55,034 bases of DNA. Source: Bacteroidales bacterium (GTDB lineage: Bacteria > Bacteroidota > Bacteroidia > Bacteroidales > P3). The first letter of the stretch is position 1, and every line of letters begins with the position of its first letter. The stretch lies in the NCBI GenBank assembly GCA_017613375.1, contig JAGADZ010000065.1:1-55034 (forward strand). The letters are read 5' to 3'. The translations under genes were made by a program, and so were the position numbers. The notes beneath the pieces were generated by a model, which saw only the letters and a list, made by a program, of their open reading frames with translations, had not been told where the DNA came from and did no database searches. Below, one piece after another: positions 1 through 7,179 of the stretch.

Positions 1-180
1 ACTGTCACACCGTGTATAGATTGGTATGTAATATCCTCGATTTGAAATTGAGTATGTTATTTTGTCTATCACTTCTTTCATCAAGGCTGTGTCTTCATAA
101 ATGGTACGGCGTGGACCGAGTTGGGGGAATGCAGCCTTCATCGCAAAGAGGCACAGTAATATAAGACATGTCTTTTTCAT
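1..180 (-). CDS. N-terminal fragment of a secreted protein (runs off the left edge)
   Basis: On the minus strand an ATG at 180 opens a frame that stays open for 60 codons to the window edge. It begins MKKTCLILLCLFAMKAAFPQ, a typical signal peptide: a basic n-region followed by a hydrophobic core of about 13 residues, with cleavage plausible near residues 17-19. The following residues (LGPRRTIYED and on) are not enough to name a family. A Bacteroidota-type promoter lies about 85 bp upstream of the start, which supports the start and strand. The product is probably periplasmic or exported; its function is unknown because most of the gene lies outside the window. Confidence 0.6.
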   Translation of the reverse strand, partial: MKKTCLILLCLFAMKAAFPQLGPRRTIYEDTALMKEVIDKITYSISNRGYYIPIYTRCDS

Positions 181-262
181 CTCGCTAATTGTTAGATTGT
201 CTATTTTATTTCAAATGTATGAGGACGACAATCATTTTCATCTGCTGTTGTTTATTTTTTTT

Positions 263-271
263 GCAAAGATA
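263..271 (-). promoter_or_regulatory. Bacteroidota -7 promoter element TATCTTTGC
   Basis: The minus strand reads TATCTTTGC, matching the TAnnTTTG(C) -7 consensus. It points at the secreted-protein start at 180 and would give a leader of about 75 nt. Confidence 0.55.
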
Positions 272-374
272 CATTATTTTTTTAATTTCTTGAAAAAAAG
301 TTTTTTTAGTTGCTCAGACAGTGCGTGTTTTGGGTGGGACTGCATTTTTTTTTTATCAGCTCGGGAAAAAGATG

Positions 375-383
375 TAATTTTGC
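375..383 (+). promoter_or_regulatory. Promoter -7 element of rnpB (TAATTTTGC)
   Basis: TAATTTTGC matches the TAnnTTTGC consensus and ends about 10 bp before the P1 helix of RNase P RNA, the spacing expected for a -7 element. A T-rich stretch at about 345-354 occupies the -33 position. Confidence 0.7.
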
Positions 384-390
384 ATCCTAA

Positions 391-757
391 AACGGCATCC
401 GCTCTATCGCTGGCATCGCAAGGTGCAAGAGGAAAGTCCGGGCAGCACAGAGTCACCATACTTCCTAACGGGAAGGGGCGGGCTTCGAAAGGGGCTCGTC
501 ACAGCAAGTGCCACAGAAAACAGACCGCCGGCCAAGGCCGGCAAGGGTGAAAACGCGAGGTAAGAGCTCACGACATGCACAGAGATGTGCATGATGGTAA
601 ACCTTATGGGCTGAAAAACCAAATATACCGACAGTTAAGGGTTGACTCGCCCGTTGTCGGGGGGTAGGTTGATTCAGGCAGCCGGCGACGGCTGTCGTAG
701 ATTAATGATAGAGGTTCGCTCCGCGAATACAGAACCCGGCTTACAGGTTGCCGTTTT
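391..757 (+). ncRNA. rnpB: RNase P RNA (bacterial type)
   Basis: This is the catalytic RNA of ribonuclease P, which removes 5' leaders from pre-tRNAs. Hallmark conserved segments are present in order: GAGGAAAGTCCGGGC near 429-443, a CACAGAAA block near 512-519, the AAGGGTGAAA and GGTAAGAGC blocks near 543-570, and the 3' universal ATAGAGG...ACAGAACCCGGCTTA near 709-744. The 5' CGGCATCC at 393-400 pairs with GGTTGCCG at 746-753 to form helix P1, and a run of T follows at once (754-760), acting as an intrinsic terminator. Length and architecture fit a type A RNA. Frames opening across this region on either strand are incidental to the RNA. Confidence 0.95.
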
Positions 758-793
758 TTTTATTTTGAATCACTGTTCATACGATAATATACT

Positions 794-1516
794 GTGAGGA
801 TAGAGCTTATTTTGTCACCGGTGCTTTATGACGGACGTGTCATGCAGAGCCACCACGCCACGGTGGCGGTGGATGTGTTGCGTGCCACTTCGTCCATATG
901 TGCTGCATTCATGTCGGGTGCCGAATCCGTAGTGCCTCTCGATTCGCTTGAGCCCTTGCAGGAGTATTTGAAGAAGGGCTACACGGTGGCGGCAGAGAGA
1001 AACGGGAAAAAACTCCCAGGTGCAGAATGCGGTAATTCGCCAACGGAGTATATGTCAATGAATCTTGCTGGTAAGCATCTGGCATATTCCACTACAAACG
1101 GCACGGTCTCTATAATCAAAGCCAGAAACTCGGACAGGTTGTATGTCGGTGCTTTCGCCAATTTGACGGCTCTGGCAGAAAAGATAATGTCCAATTCTTT
1201 ACAAGATTTGGTTATCCTCTGCTCTGGATGGAAGGGCGACCCGTCGATTGAGGACACCCTCTTTGCTGGAGCTCTGATAGACAGATTGCAGCATTCGGAT
1301 ATCGAGACGTTGCTGATAAACGATGCCGCTATGATGGCTGTCGACTTATGGCATTCGGCAAGGGGTGATGTGTATGGCTACTGCTCAAAGGCTACGCATG
1401 TACACCGTCTGCGTAATCTGGATTATGAGCGTGATATCCGTTGGGCTTTTCAGCTGGACAGCTGTCCTGTGGTGCCAGTGTATGACGTGAATACTAATTC
1501 TCTCGTTTTATGTTGA
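794..1516 (+). CDS. comB: 2-phosphosulfolactate phosphatase (ComB) family protein
   Basis: ComB-family enzymes are Mg-dependent phosphatases that hydrolyse 2-phosphosulfolactate to sulfolactate, a step known from coenzyme M synthesis. The 240-residue product has the family's signatures: DVLRATSS at 27-34, AAERNG near 66-71, GNSP at 80-83, STTNGT at 99-104 and CSGWKGDPSIEDTLFAGAL at 143-161. The start is GTG at 794; an in-frame stop lies just upstream, and the start is only about 40 bp after the rnpB terminator. The 3' end overlaps the PAP2 gene by 7 bp, implying co-transcription. No ComA or ComC homologue is in the window and Bacteroidales are not known to make coenzyme M, so the true substrate here is uncertain. 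Confidence 0.8.
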   Translation: MRIELILSPVLYDGRVMQSHHATVAVDVLRATSSICAAFMSGAESVVPLDSLEPLQEYLKKGYTVAAERNGKKLPGAECGNSPTEYMSMNLAGKHLAYSTTNGTVSIIKARNSDRLYVGAFANLTALAEKIMSNSLQDLVILCSGWKGDPSIEDTLFAGALIDRLQHSDIETLLINDAAMMAVDLWHSARGDVYGYCSKATHVHRLRNLDYERDIRWAFQLDSCPVVPVYDVNTNSLVLC

Positions 1517-2295
1517 TAATGCTTGGGCATGACGGTCATATCTGGAAATGTATCTGTATCGGTTTAATGATATTGTCGTTGACGTTTTCATCTGGCATCA
1601 AAGCTCAGGATAGTATTGCCCGGACACAACAGGACGGATGTTGCAGTGGGTTGTCTGACTGTTTTTTTCTGCCTCAGGGACCTGTGGCATTGACATCGTT
1701 GGCTTTTGGAACATCGACGCTTTTCTGGGATGAGGCACAGCGTCACAATTTGTTCTTTCAGGAACAGGTACAGCTATGGAGACGTGGCACTATGGATAAT
1801 GTTTTTCTTCACTTCGACAATGTTACACAGTATCTCCCTGCAGCGTCGATGGTGGCATTAAAGTTGGTTGGGGTTCCTTCTAAACATGGACTAAGGGAGA
1901 TTGTCCGCAACGAGGCTGTATGTTATCTCTCCCTCGCTGCGTGTGTATTGCCTGTCAAGTACGGCTTGGCTCTATTACGTCCTGACCGTAGCGGATATAA
2001 CAGTTTCCCATCAGGGCACACGGCTATATCATTTGCTGGTGCAGAAATGCTGCGTCTTGAATATGGACAAACGTCGGTGTTGATTCCTATTGCAGGCTAT
2101 ACTGTGGCAGCGTTGACAGGATTTCTGCGTGTATATAATAATTGTCATTGGACGGGAGATGTCCTTGCCGGTATTGGTATAGGAATCCTTTTGGCAGATT
2201 TCTCTTATTGGCTCAATGACCGCCTGTTTGACCGCCGCAAAGAAGCAATGAGGGAATGTGGGAATGTGGGAATTTGGGAATGTGTTAATTTGTGA
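1510..2295 (+). CDS. PAP2-family membrane-associated phosphatase
   Basis: Members of the type 2 phosphatidic acid phosphatase family dephosphorylate lipid phosphates such as undecaprenyl pyrophosphate or phosphatidylglycerol phosphate at the membrane. The 261-residue product has a signal-like N-terminus (hydrophobic to about residue 32, ...IKAQ) and all three catalytic motifs: K150 with RP at 157-158, PSGH at 167-170, and R207, H213 and D217 in LRVYNNCHWTGD. Hydrophobic segments follow to about residue 232. The start overlaps the end of comB. The last dozen or so residues (ECGNVGIWECVNL) and the stop codon are encoded by an intergenic repeat tract, so the C-terminus looks eroded or replaced by repeat DNA. 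The exact substrate cannot be read from sequence. Confidence 0.85.
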   Translation: MLIMLGHDGHIWKCICIGLMILSLTFSSGIKAQDSIARTQQDGCCSGLSDCFFLPQGPVALTSLAFGTSTLFWDEAQRHNLFFQEQVQLWRRGTMDNVFLHFDNVTQYLPAASMVALKLVGVPSKHGLREIVRNEAVCYLSLAACVLPVKYGLALLRPDRSGYNSFPSGHTAISFAGAEMLRLEYGQTSVLIPIAGYTVAALTGFLRVYNNCHWTGDVLAGIGIGILLADFSYWLNDRLFDRRKEAMRECGNVGIWECVNL

Positions 2296-2430
2296 ATGTG
2301 AGAATTTGGGAATTTGGGAATGTGTTAATTTGTGAATGTGAGAATTTGGGAATGTGTGAATCAAAAAAGTTAACGTTAAGGTTAAAGTCAAGGTTAAATA
2401 GATGTGGGAATGTGTTAATGTGGGAATTTT
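2252..2430 (+). repeat. Degenerate 8-9 bp tandem repeats (GGGAATKTG type)
   Basis: The stretch is built from variants of GGGAATGTG, GGGAATTT and TGTTAATTTG. A 40-bp higher-order unit occurs twice in tandem at about 2268-2350. It covers the 3' end of the PAP2 gene and fills the gap before trmO. A hexamer tract sits inside it (2369-2398). Confidence 0.85.
2369..2398 (+). repeat. GTTAAn hexamer tract (five units)
   Basis: Five consecutive hexamers: GTTAAC, GTTAAG, GTTAAA, GTCAAG, GTTAAA. Related tracts occur at 9419-9466, 36911-36978 and 42355-42384. Confidence 0.8.
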
Positions 2431-2453
2431 TAAATCATCAAATAATATCAACA

Positions 2454-3125
2454 ATGTTAACGCCAATAGCACATATCAGAAGTCCGTATTCCGACAAGTT
2501 TGGTATCCCTCGTCAGAGCAATATCATAAGTGATGTCGTCTCTACGGTCGTTTTTGAGCCGGAGTTCCGTAATGTTGACGCCATAAGAGGGATAGAGGAT
2601 TTTGATTATATTTGGTTGATATGGCAGTTCTCGGAGAATTTGCGTGATGGTTGGACTCCTACTGTCAGACCTCCGCGTCTTGGCGGAAACAAACGTCTTG
2701 GCGTTTTTGCCACACGCTCGCCGTTTCGTCCCAATGCATTGGGACTTTCTTCGGTACGGCTGCTCGGAGTGGAGCTGTCGCCTGTTGAAGGGCCTCTGCT
2801 ACATGTGGGTGGGGCAGACCTGAAGGACGGAACACCTATTTTTGATATCAAGCCGTATGTCCCATATGCCGACTCACATCCGGATGCCCGTGGCGGTTTC
2901 GCTTCGGAAGCTCCTGAGGCAAGATTGGAAGTTTGTTATGATGAATCTCAAATCGCAGTGATTCCAGAACCCATGCGTAAGCCTCTCATGGAAATTTTGT
3001 CGTCGGATCCAAGACCGTCATATCATAACGACCCGAATCGTGTATATGGTTTCTTTTTTTGTGACCATGAAGTAAAATTTAAGGTATTGGATAATAATAG
3101 ATTGGAAGTTGTTAATATATTTTAA
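2454..3125 (+). CDS. trmO: tRNA (adenine(37)-N6)-methyltransferase TrmO (TsaA/YaeB family)
   Basis: TrmO-type enzymes use S-adenosylmethionine to methylate N6 of t6A37 in certain tRNAs. The 223-residue product carries the family's motifs: an N-terminal PIAHIRSPYSDKFGIPRQ, FDYIWLIW, SPFRPNALGLS, and DGTPIFDIKPYVPYADS. The frame is open upstream to 2292, but that extension is translated repeat DNA (repeated W-E-C/F-G-N and K-L-T-L-R-L patterns), so the ATG at 2454 directly before the conserved PIAHIRSP block is the true start. It sits 158 bp after the PAP2 stop with the repeat tract between them. A sigma-factor gene follows 47 bp downstream. Confidence 0.9.
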   Translation: MLTPIAHIRSPYSDKFGIPRQSNIISDVVSTVVFEPEFRNVDAIRGIEDFDYIWLIWQFSENLRDGWTPTVRPPRLGGNKRLGVFATRSPFRPNALGLSSVRLLGVELSPVEGPLLHVGGADLKDGTPIFDIKPYVPYADSHPDARGGFASEAPEARLEVCYDESQIAVIPEPMRKPLMEILSSDPRPSYHNDPNRVYGFFFCDHEVKFKVLDNNRLEVVNIF

Positions 3126-3172
3126 CATTTTGTTAACGCAGCAAAATAGGCCTGTTTTGTGACTTTAATATA

Positions 3173-3709
3173 ATGAAATCGGAAGAAGCACAATTGGTGG
3201 AAGCATGTCGGAGAAAGGATCAACGAGCCTTCAAGCGTCTGTACGATTGCTATGCCCCTGTGATGTATGGTGTCTGTCTTAGATTTACGCGCTCGAAAAG
3301 CGATGCTGAGGATGTGCTTCATGACGGTTTTATTAAGGTCTTTCAAACAATTGACAAATTACGCGATGTCGAATCCCTTGGCGGATGGATTCGCAGTATT
3401 ATGATTTTTACTGCAATTAATTCCAATCGCAGGAAACTCCCTATTGCGGAACAACACTCTGACAACGACTTGGAAGAGACGAGTGTCGTTTCTGCCGATG
3501 GTGTGTACGATTCTCTGGACAGAGATTTTATTCTGGATGCCATACAGAAGTTACCTGACCAGTACAGGCTGGTTTTTAACCTTTGTGAGATTGAAGGATA
3601 TAGCTTGAACGATGTCGCTGATTTGTTGAAAATAGGACAGAGCACAGTAAGGTCTAATCTGACTCGGGCAAAACATAAATTGGCCGAGTTTTTAGGACCG
3701 TATTTATAA
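3173..3709 (+). CDS. ECF-type RNA polymerase sigma factor (RpoE-like)
   Basis: The 178-residue protein has the two-domain ECF layout. Region 2 spans about residues 20-90 (FKRLYDCYAPVMYGVCLRF, then the DAEDVLHDGFIKVF block and GGWIRSI). Region 4 spans about 120-175 (LPDQYRLVFNLCEIEGYSL, then DVADLLKIGQSTVRSNLTRAK as the -35-binding helix-turn-helix). There is no region 3, as usual for ECF factors. The next gene starts 21 bp downstream and encodes a membrane protein that looks like its anti-sigma partner, so the pair is probably one regulatory operon. The promoters it controls cannot be read from this window. Confidence 0.9.
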   Translation: MKSEEAQLVEACRRKDQRAFKRLYDCYAPVMYGVCLRFTRSKSDAEDVLHDGFIKVFQTIDKLRDVESLGGWIRSIMIFTAINSNRRKLPIAEQHSDNDLEETSVVSADGVYDSLDRDFILDAIQKLPDQYRLVFNLCEIEGYSLNDVADLLKIGQSTVRSNLTRAKHKLAEFLGPYL

Positions 3710-3730
3710 ATGTAATTGTTTAATAACATA

Positions 3731-4639
3731 ATGAGTACATTAAAAGAACGTTTCGAGGATTTCTCAGTAAAGCCGGATGAGAAGGTTTGGGAGAATATCA
3801 ACAAAACACTGAACCATAAGGTTGCAGTTCGCAGATGGACCATCGGTGGTTCGGCTTTGGCTGTCTTTGCCATTGCCGCTGTCGTTGCTTTTCTGGGACC
3901 TGACAAAGGAAGCGAGAATAATCTTGTCGCAGAAAACCAGAATGTCGCTTCTGTAACTAATCCGCAAATTAATGTAACTGCAGAATCAGGTATTGTCGAA
4001 GCAACACCGGAATCTGAGACTCGGTCTGCTGCAGATGCTGCAGTCTTGGTTGCTGACAATACTCCACAGCTGAATATTAATCCTGCAGCCTCGGTCTCTG
4101 CACCTGTTCCGACGGTTGTCCAAAATCTACAGGCTCCTCAGCCATTCAAGGCCCCATCGCTTCATGTTGTTGCAGACCAGTCGGCTATGAGGGTTTCTGC
4201 ACTTGATGTACCGGTGAGGAACAATGTTGTCGCACCTAATCTGGAGTCTCTTGACAACGATGGAGACGATGTTACTGCCGACAGCCCAGCTCCTGTTACG
4301 AAGCCCGCTCCTAAAGTGGAGAAGGTTAATCCTGTTACATCACAAGAAGAACTTGTCGTGTGGATTCCCAATGCGTTCGCTCCCGACGCAGTATCGGAAA
4401 GACCTGTTCAACAATTCCGTGTTGTCCCAAATAACGATGCCAATATTGTGTCATTTGAGATATTCATATATTCGCGTGCAGGACGTTTGGTCTATCATTC
4501 AAAGGACATCAACGCTGGTTGGGACGGCACTTTCAACGGACACGCTCAGCCTTCAGGCACATACACGTACATCATTGAGATTAATGATGCTACAAAGGGC
4601 ATTCAGCATACCCGTGGCTCTGTTACACTGATACGTTAA
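3731..4639 (+). CDS. Inner-membrane anti-sigma-like protein with C-terminal CHU_C/T9SS type B-like domain
   Basis: The N-terminus (MSTLKERFEDFSVKPDEKVW...) resembles the short cytoplasmic segments of Bacteroidales proteins encoded right after ECF sigma factors. It is followed by a single membrane segment at about residues 37-57, then a long Ala/Pro/Val-rich linker (about 60-205) expected to be periplasmic. The last 95 residues match the gliding-motility-associated C-terminal domain: WIPNAFAPD at the start, then IYSRAGRLVYHS, INAGWDGTFNG, PSGTYTYII and a final GSVTLIR. No cleavable signal peptide is visible, so the CHU_C-like domain is probably tethered in the periplasm rather than secreted. 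ATG at 3731 is preferred over TTG at 3716. The anti-sigma role is inferred from gene order and topology. Confidence 0.7.
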   Translation: MSTLKERFEDFSVKPDEKVWENINKTLNHKVAVRRWTIGGSALAVFAIAAVVAFLGPDKGSENNLVAENQNVASVTNPQINVTAESGIVEATPESETRSAADAAVLVADNTPQLNINPAASVSAPVPTVVQNLQAPQPFKAPSLHVVADQSAMRVSALDVPVRNNVVAPNLESLDNDGDDVTADSPAPVTKPAPKVEKVNPVTSQEELVVWIPNAFAPDAVSERPVQQFRVVPNNDANIVSFEIFIYSRAGRLVYHSKDINAGWDGTFNGHAQPSGTYTYIIEINDATKGIQHTRGSVTLIR

Positions 4640-4666
4640 ATAATAAATTGATATTAATATTATTAT

Positions 4667-4692
4667 GGGGTAATACATTTCTGTGTTACCTC
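4667..4692 (+). terminator. Hairpin after the sigma/anti-sigma operon (possible terminator)
   Basis: GGGGTAATACA and TGTGTTACCTC form an 11-bp stem with two G-U pairs around a 4-nt loop. The downstream T-tract (ATAGTTTT) is weak. It lies 27 bp after the stop at 4639 and could also end the minus-strand RNA proposed at 4704-4814. Confidence 0.45.
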
Positions 4693-4703
4693 ATAGTTTT
4701 AAT

Positions 4704-4814
4704 ATAACCTCCACAAGGGATTCTTCTAAAACAAAAGGAGGTGCTTTGTTGAGCATCCCCTTATTGTTGAGCTTCGGACTAAAACCGCTATTCTACTCGG
4801 TGGAAGATTATTCC
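4704..4814 (-). ncRNA. Candidate small RNA with 6S-like architecture
   Basis: A minus-strand promoter element (TACTTTTGC, 4819-4827) points into a 246-bp gap with no gene. Starting near 4813, the transcript can fold into a closing stem of about 11 pairs (arms about 4797-4811 and 4704-4717), a large internal bubble, and an apical hairpin formed by AAGGGGATGCT and AGCACCTCCTT (11 positions, one mismatch, 6-nt loop). A rod with a central bubble is the layout of 6S RNA, which binds RNA polymerase, but no family-specific sequence was recognised. The 3' end is uncertain and could extend to the hairpin at 4667-4692. Confidence 0.4.
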
Positions 4815-4818
4815 GTTT

Positions 4819-4827
4819 GCAAAAGTA
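4819..4827 (-). promoter_or_regulatory. Promoter -7 element TACTTTTGC for the candidate small RNA
   Basis: The minus strand reads TACTTTTGC, a match to TAnnTTTGC. It lies downstream of punA on the same strand and no protein gene follows it, so it most likely drives the small RNA. Confidence 0.5.
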
Positions 4828-4885
4828 CGATTTTTTTTTAATCTACCAAAAATCATTTCTTAATGGAATATATGGATAGGGTGTC

Positions 4886-5698
4886 CTAAACCAATTCTTT
4901 GAATATTGTTGTCATCATGTCGGCGGCTTTGTCGGCGGCAAGAACCACGTCGTCTCCATCGTTGACACAATCCTCACCAAGGTCTTTGGCACAGTTCGTA
5001 ATAACACTCATCCCAAAGATTTCCATTCCACAGTGTCTTGCCACGATTATTTCGGGTACTGTGGACATCCCTACAGCGTCGCCGCCTAATAGACCGTACA
5101 TCTTATATTCTGCAGGGGTCTCGTATGTGGGCCCGGTTTCGGCTACATAAACTCCTTCCTTGAGATGAATACCTGTTTTTTTTGCGGCCTCATGGGCTTT
5201 GACTCTAAGTTGACGACTGTATACTGTTGTCATGTCTGGGAAACGGGGTCCCATCTCTTCTATGTTTTTCCCTATCAGGGGATTTGGCATAAAACTGATA
5301 TGGTCGGTGATAATCATCATGTCCCCGACAGAAAAATCTGTATTTATCCCACCTGCGGCATTAGATACTAAAAGCCGTTTGACACCAAATCTGGAAAGAA
5401 CCCGGACAGGGAATGTCACTTCCTCCATGGTGTACCCTTCATAATAGTGGAAACGCCCTTGCATGGCGACTACTTCTCTGCCATTAAGGTGTCCGAAAAT
5501 AAGGTTGCCTTTATGGCCAGTGGCAGTACTTGTCTTAAAGTGTGGAATCATGCTATATGGTATCACATCTGCATCTTCTATGGCATCGGCGAGTTTGCCA
5601 AGTCCACTGCCAAGGATTATCCCTGTGGTGGGATTGTATGATGTGTGGTTGTGCAGATAATCCACAGCTTCATCATAAAATGCAATTCTGTTGTCCAT
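4886..5698 (-). CDS. punA: Purine-nucleoside phosphorylase (PNP/MTAP family)
   Basis: The enzyme catalyses phosphorolysis of purine (deoxy)nucleosides to the base and (deoxy)ribose 1-phosphate in the cytosol (purine salvage). The 270-residue product is of normal length for the trimeric type and shows GIILGSGLGKLA near residue 26, the phosphate-binding GRFHYYEGY, VSNAAGGIN, the base-binding AETGPTYETPAEYKM, and GDAVGMSTVPE. A 97-bp gap separates it from the upstream bifunctional-nuclease gene, so the three minus-strand genes rdgB, nuclease and punA may be one transcription unit. Symbol punA follows usual Bacteroidota practice; deoD-type enzymes are a different fold subclass. Confidence 0.93.
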   Translation of the reverse strand: MDNRIAFYDEAVDYLHNHTSYNPTTGIILGSGLGKLADAIEDADVIPYSMIPHFKTSTATGHKGNLIFGHLNGREVVAMQGRFHYYEGYTMEEVTFPVRVLSRFGVKRLLVSNAAGGINTDFSVGDMMIITDHISFMPNPLIGKNIEEMGPRFPDMTTVYSRQLRVKAHEAAKKTGIHLKEGVYVAETGPTYETPAEYKMYGLLGGDAVGMSTVPEIIVARHCGMEIFGMSVITNCAKDLGEDCVNDGDDVVLAADKAADMMTTIFKELV

Positions 5699-5795
5699 GA
5701 GTGTGATGGTATTGAAATTGTTTGTTATATGGCTGATAGGATGAATGATGTTATCAAGACAGGTGTTGATAGAGCCGTTAAAGAAAACGACAACG

Positions 5796-6350
5796 TTATT
5801 TTCTTTTCAAGTTCTCAATTTGTTTCATTATTTCTGCGGCACGCTCATAATCTTCGTTTTCCTCGCATTTGTGGAGCATCTCTTCGAGCTCTTCTATGGA
5901 ACTGTTCCCCGATAGGGTAGTGCCGATTTCAATGTCGTTGCTTTGTGGAGTGAAACCTGTCTCGCTCAAAACCTGCTCGGCAATTTCTATGTCTACAGAT
6001 TGATGAAGTGCCAATACGACAGCGTCGCTCACACGTGCATCTATGGTTTTCTTGTTGAAGCCGTCGCTCACTATAAGCATTGCATAAAAGATACCCTCCT
6101 CGAAACGGTAAATACGAACAAGCTGCAGCGTTAATGCAAATTCTTCGAGGATGGATATTATCAATTCATAGGTCATGGGACGACGTGCCTTGCGCTGCTC
6201 CTGCTCCATAATAATCATCTCGGCCTCATGTTCGCCTATCATCACTGGCACCTTTTTGTCTCCAACAGGGTCGTAAAGCATCAACACAAACATTGATGTG
6301 TCTGTGAAGCCTTGCAACACTTCTATCGGATATACTTTCCTGAATTCCAT
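5796..6350 (-). CDS. Bifunctional nuclease (DUF151/BFN) family protein with UVR motif
   Basis: The N-terminal ~130 residues match the bifunctional nuclease domain (VYPIEVLQGFTDTSMFVLML, then PVMIGEHEAEMI and RPMTYELI). This domain has reported RNase and DNase activity in plant homologues; its bacterial role is poorly defined. The C-terminal ~35 residues (IEELEEMLHKCEENEDYERA and on) form a UvrB/UvrC-type helical hairpin, an arrangement that is standard for Bacteroidales members of this family. Length is 184 residues. It lies between rdgB and punA on the same strand, suggesting a nucleotide or nucleic-acid metabolism cluster. Confidence 0.85.
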   Translation of the reverse strand: MEFRKVYPIEVLQGFTDTSMFVLMLYDPVGDKKVPVMIGEHEAEMIIMEQEQRKARRPMTYELIISILEEFALTLQLVRIYRFEEGIFYAMLIVSDGFNKKTIDARVSDAVVLALHQSVDIEIAEQVLSETGFTPQSNDIEIGTTLSGNSSIEELEEMLHKCEENEDYERAAEIMKQIENLKRK

Positions 6351-6398
6351 TAATATGTTTGTTGATACGTTTTATGTATATGACAACGTTGACTCTCT

Positions 6399-6977
6399 TT
6401 ACTGCTCTTGAAGATATTTCACCAGTTTTGCTACAGCTATGCCACGGTGACTGATACGATTCTTCACTTCGAGGGGCATCTCGGCAAAACTGACTGCAAA
6501 CCGGTCGGGCATAAAAATAGGATCATATCCAAATCCTTCTTTGCCGTATCGTTCTGTAAGAATCACCCCGTCAACACGACCCTCGAAATATTTCGGCACG
6601 CCGTTCTCGATAAGGCATATCACTGTGCGGAAACATGCTTTGCGGTTTGTTTTCCCTTCCATTTCGGCAAGCATCTTGTTGATATTGTCGTCAAACGTAC
6701 AATGCTCACCGGCATAGCGGGCGGAGAAAACTCCTGGACGACCGTCCAAAGCCTCTACTTCAAGACCGGTGTCGTCGGCAAAACAATCTTTCCCCGTACG
6801 GTCATATACCCATTGGGCTTTTTGTAATGCATTGCCTTCCAGTGTGTCGGCGGTTTCAGGGATGTCTCCGCTTAATCCTATTTCGTCCAAACACATTAGT
6901 TTTACATAGCCGGCAAGCATTTTTCCGACTTCTGTCAGTTTGTGCTTGTTGTTTGTCGCGAAGATGATTTCTTTCAT
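6399..6977 (-). CDS. rdgB: Non-canonical purine NTP pyrophosphatase (RdgB/HAM1 family)
   Basis: This house-cleaning enzyme hydrolyses dITP, ITP and XTP to the monophosphate and PPi, keeping deaminated purines out of nucleic acids. Motifs visible: FATNNKHKL at the N-terminus, ETADTLEGNALQKA, DDTGLEVEALDGRPGVFSAR, GFGYDPIF and ISHRGIA near the C-terminus. The frame is open for 19 further codons upstream, but that stretch lacks family similarity; ATG at 6977 (MKEIIFATNN) is the expected start and gives 192 residues, the usual family length. The gene stops 48 bp before the bifunctional nuclease gene on the same strand. Confidence 0.93.
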   Translation of the reverse strand: MKEIIFATNNKHKLTEVGKMLAGYVKLMCLDEIGLSGDIPETADTLEGNALQKAQWVYDRTGKDCFADDTGLEVEALDGRPGVFSARYAGEHCTFDDNINKMLAEMEGKTNRKACFRTVICLIENGVPKYFEGRVDGVILTERYGKEGFGYDPIFMPDRFAVSFAEMPLEVKNRISHRGIAVAKLVKYLQEQ

Positions 6978-7094
6978 ATAGAGTTGATGGTATTTAATAT
7001 AATAATTAACGGTAAAGTGTAAAAATAATTGCATTACATGATAAAAACAAGTGATTTATTCTTGTATTTATTTTGTCATGTTGCAAAAAATTCG

Positions 7095-7103
7095 TATTTT
7101 TGC
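7095..7103 (+). promoter_or_regulatory. Promoter -7 element TATTTTTGC of the phosphofructokinase gene
   Basis: TATTTTTGC at 7095-7103 is preceded by TTTTG at 7071-7075, leaving 19 bp between -33 and -7 elements, the optimal Bacteroidota spacing. It predicts a leader of about 70 nt. Confidence 0.7.
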
Positions 7104-7179
7104 CTCGTCATTGGTTCGCACGGAGTAGAGTGCGAATTGTTTAATTTTTTAACTTTAAAATATTTAAAAACAATACACG

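Noticed and set aside
101-622. Open frames on both strands over and upstream of the RNase P RNA
   Set aside because: They cover the rnpB core and its promoter; the RNA's conserved segments explain the sequence and the encoded residues resemble no protein.
2029-2472. 147-codon minus-strand frame rich in TLTLTLT and FPNSHIP patterns
   Set aside because: It is a translation of the GGGAAT and GTTAAn repeats plus the antisense of the PAP2 gene.
3343-4059. 238-codon minus-strand frame
   Set aside because: Antisense to the sigma factor and its partner, both of which have clear domains on the plus strand.
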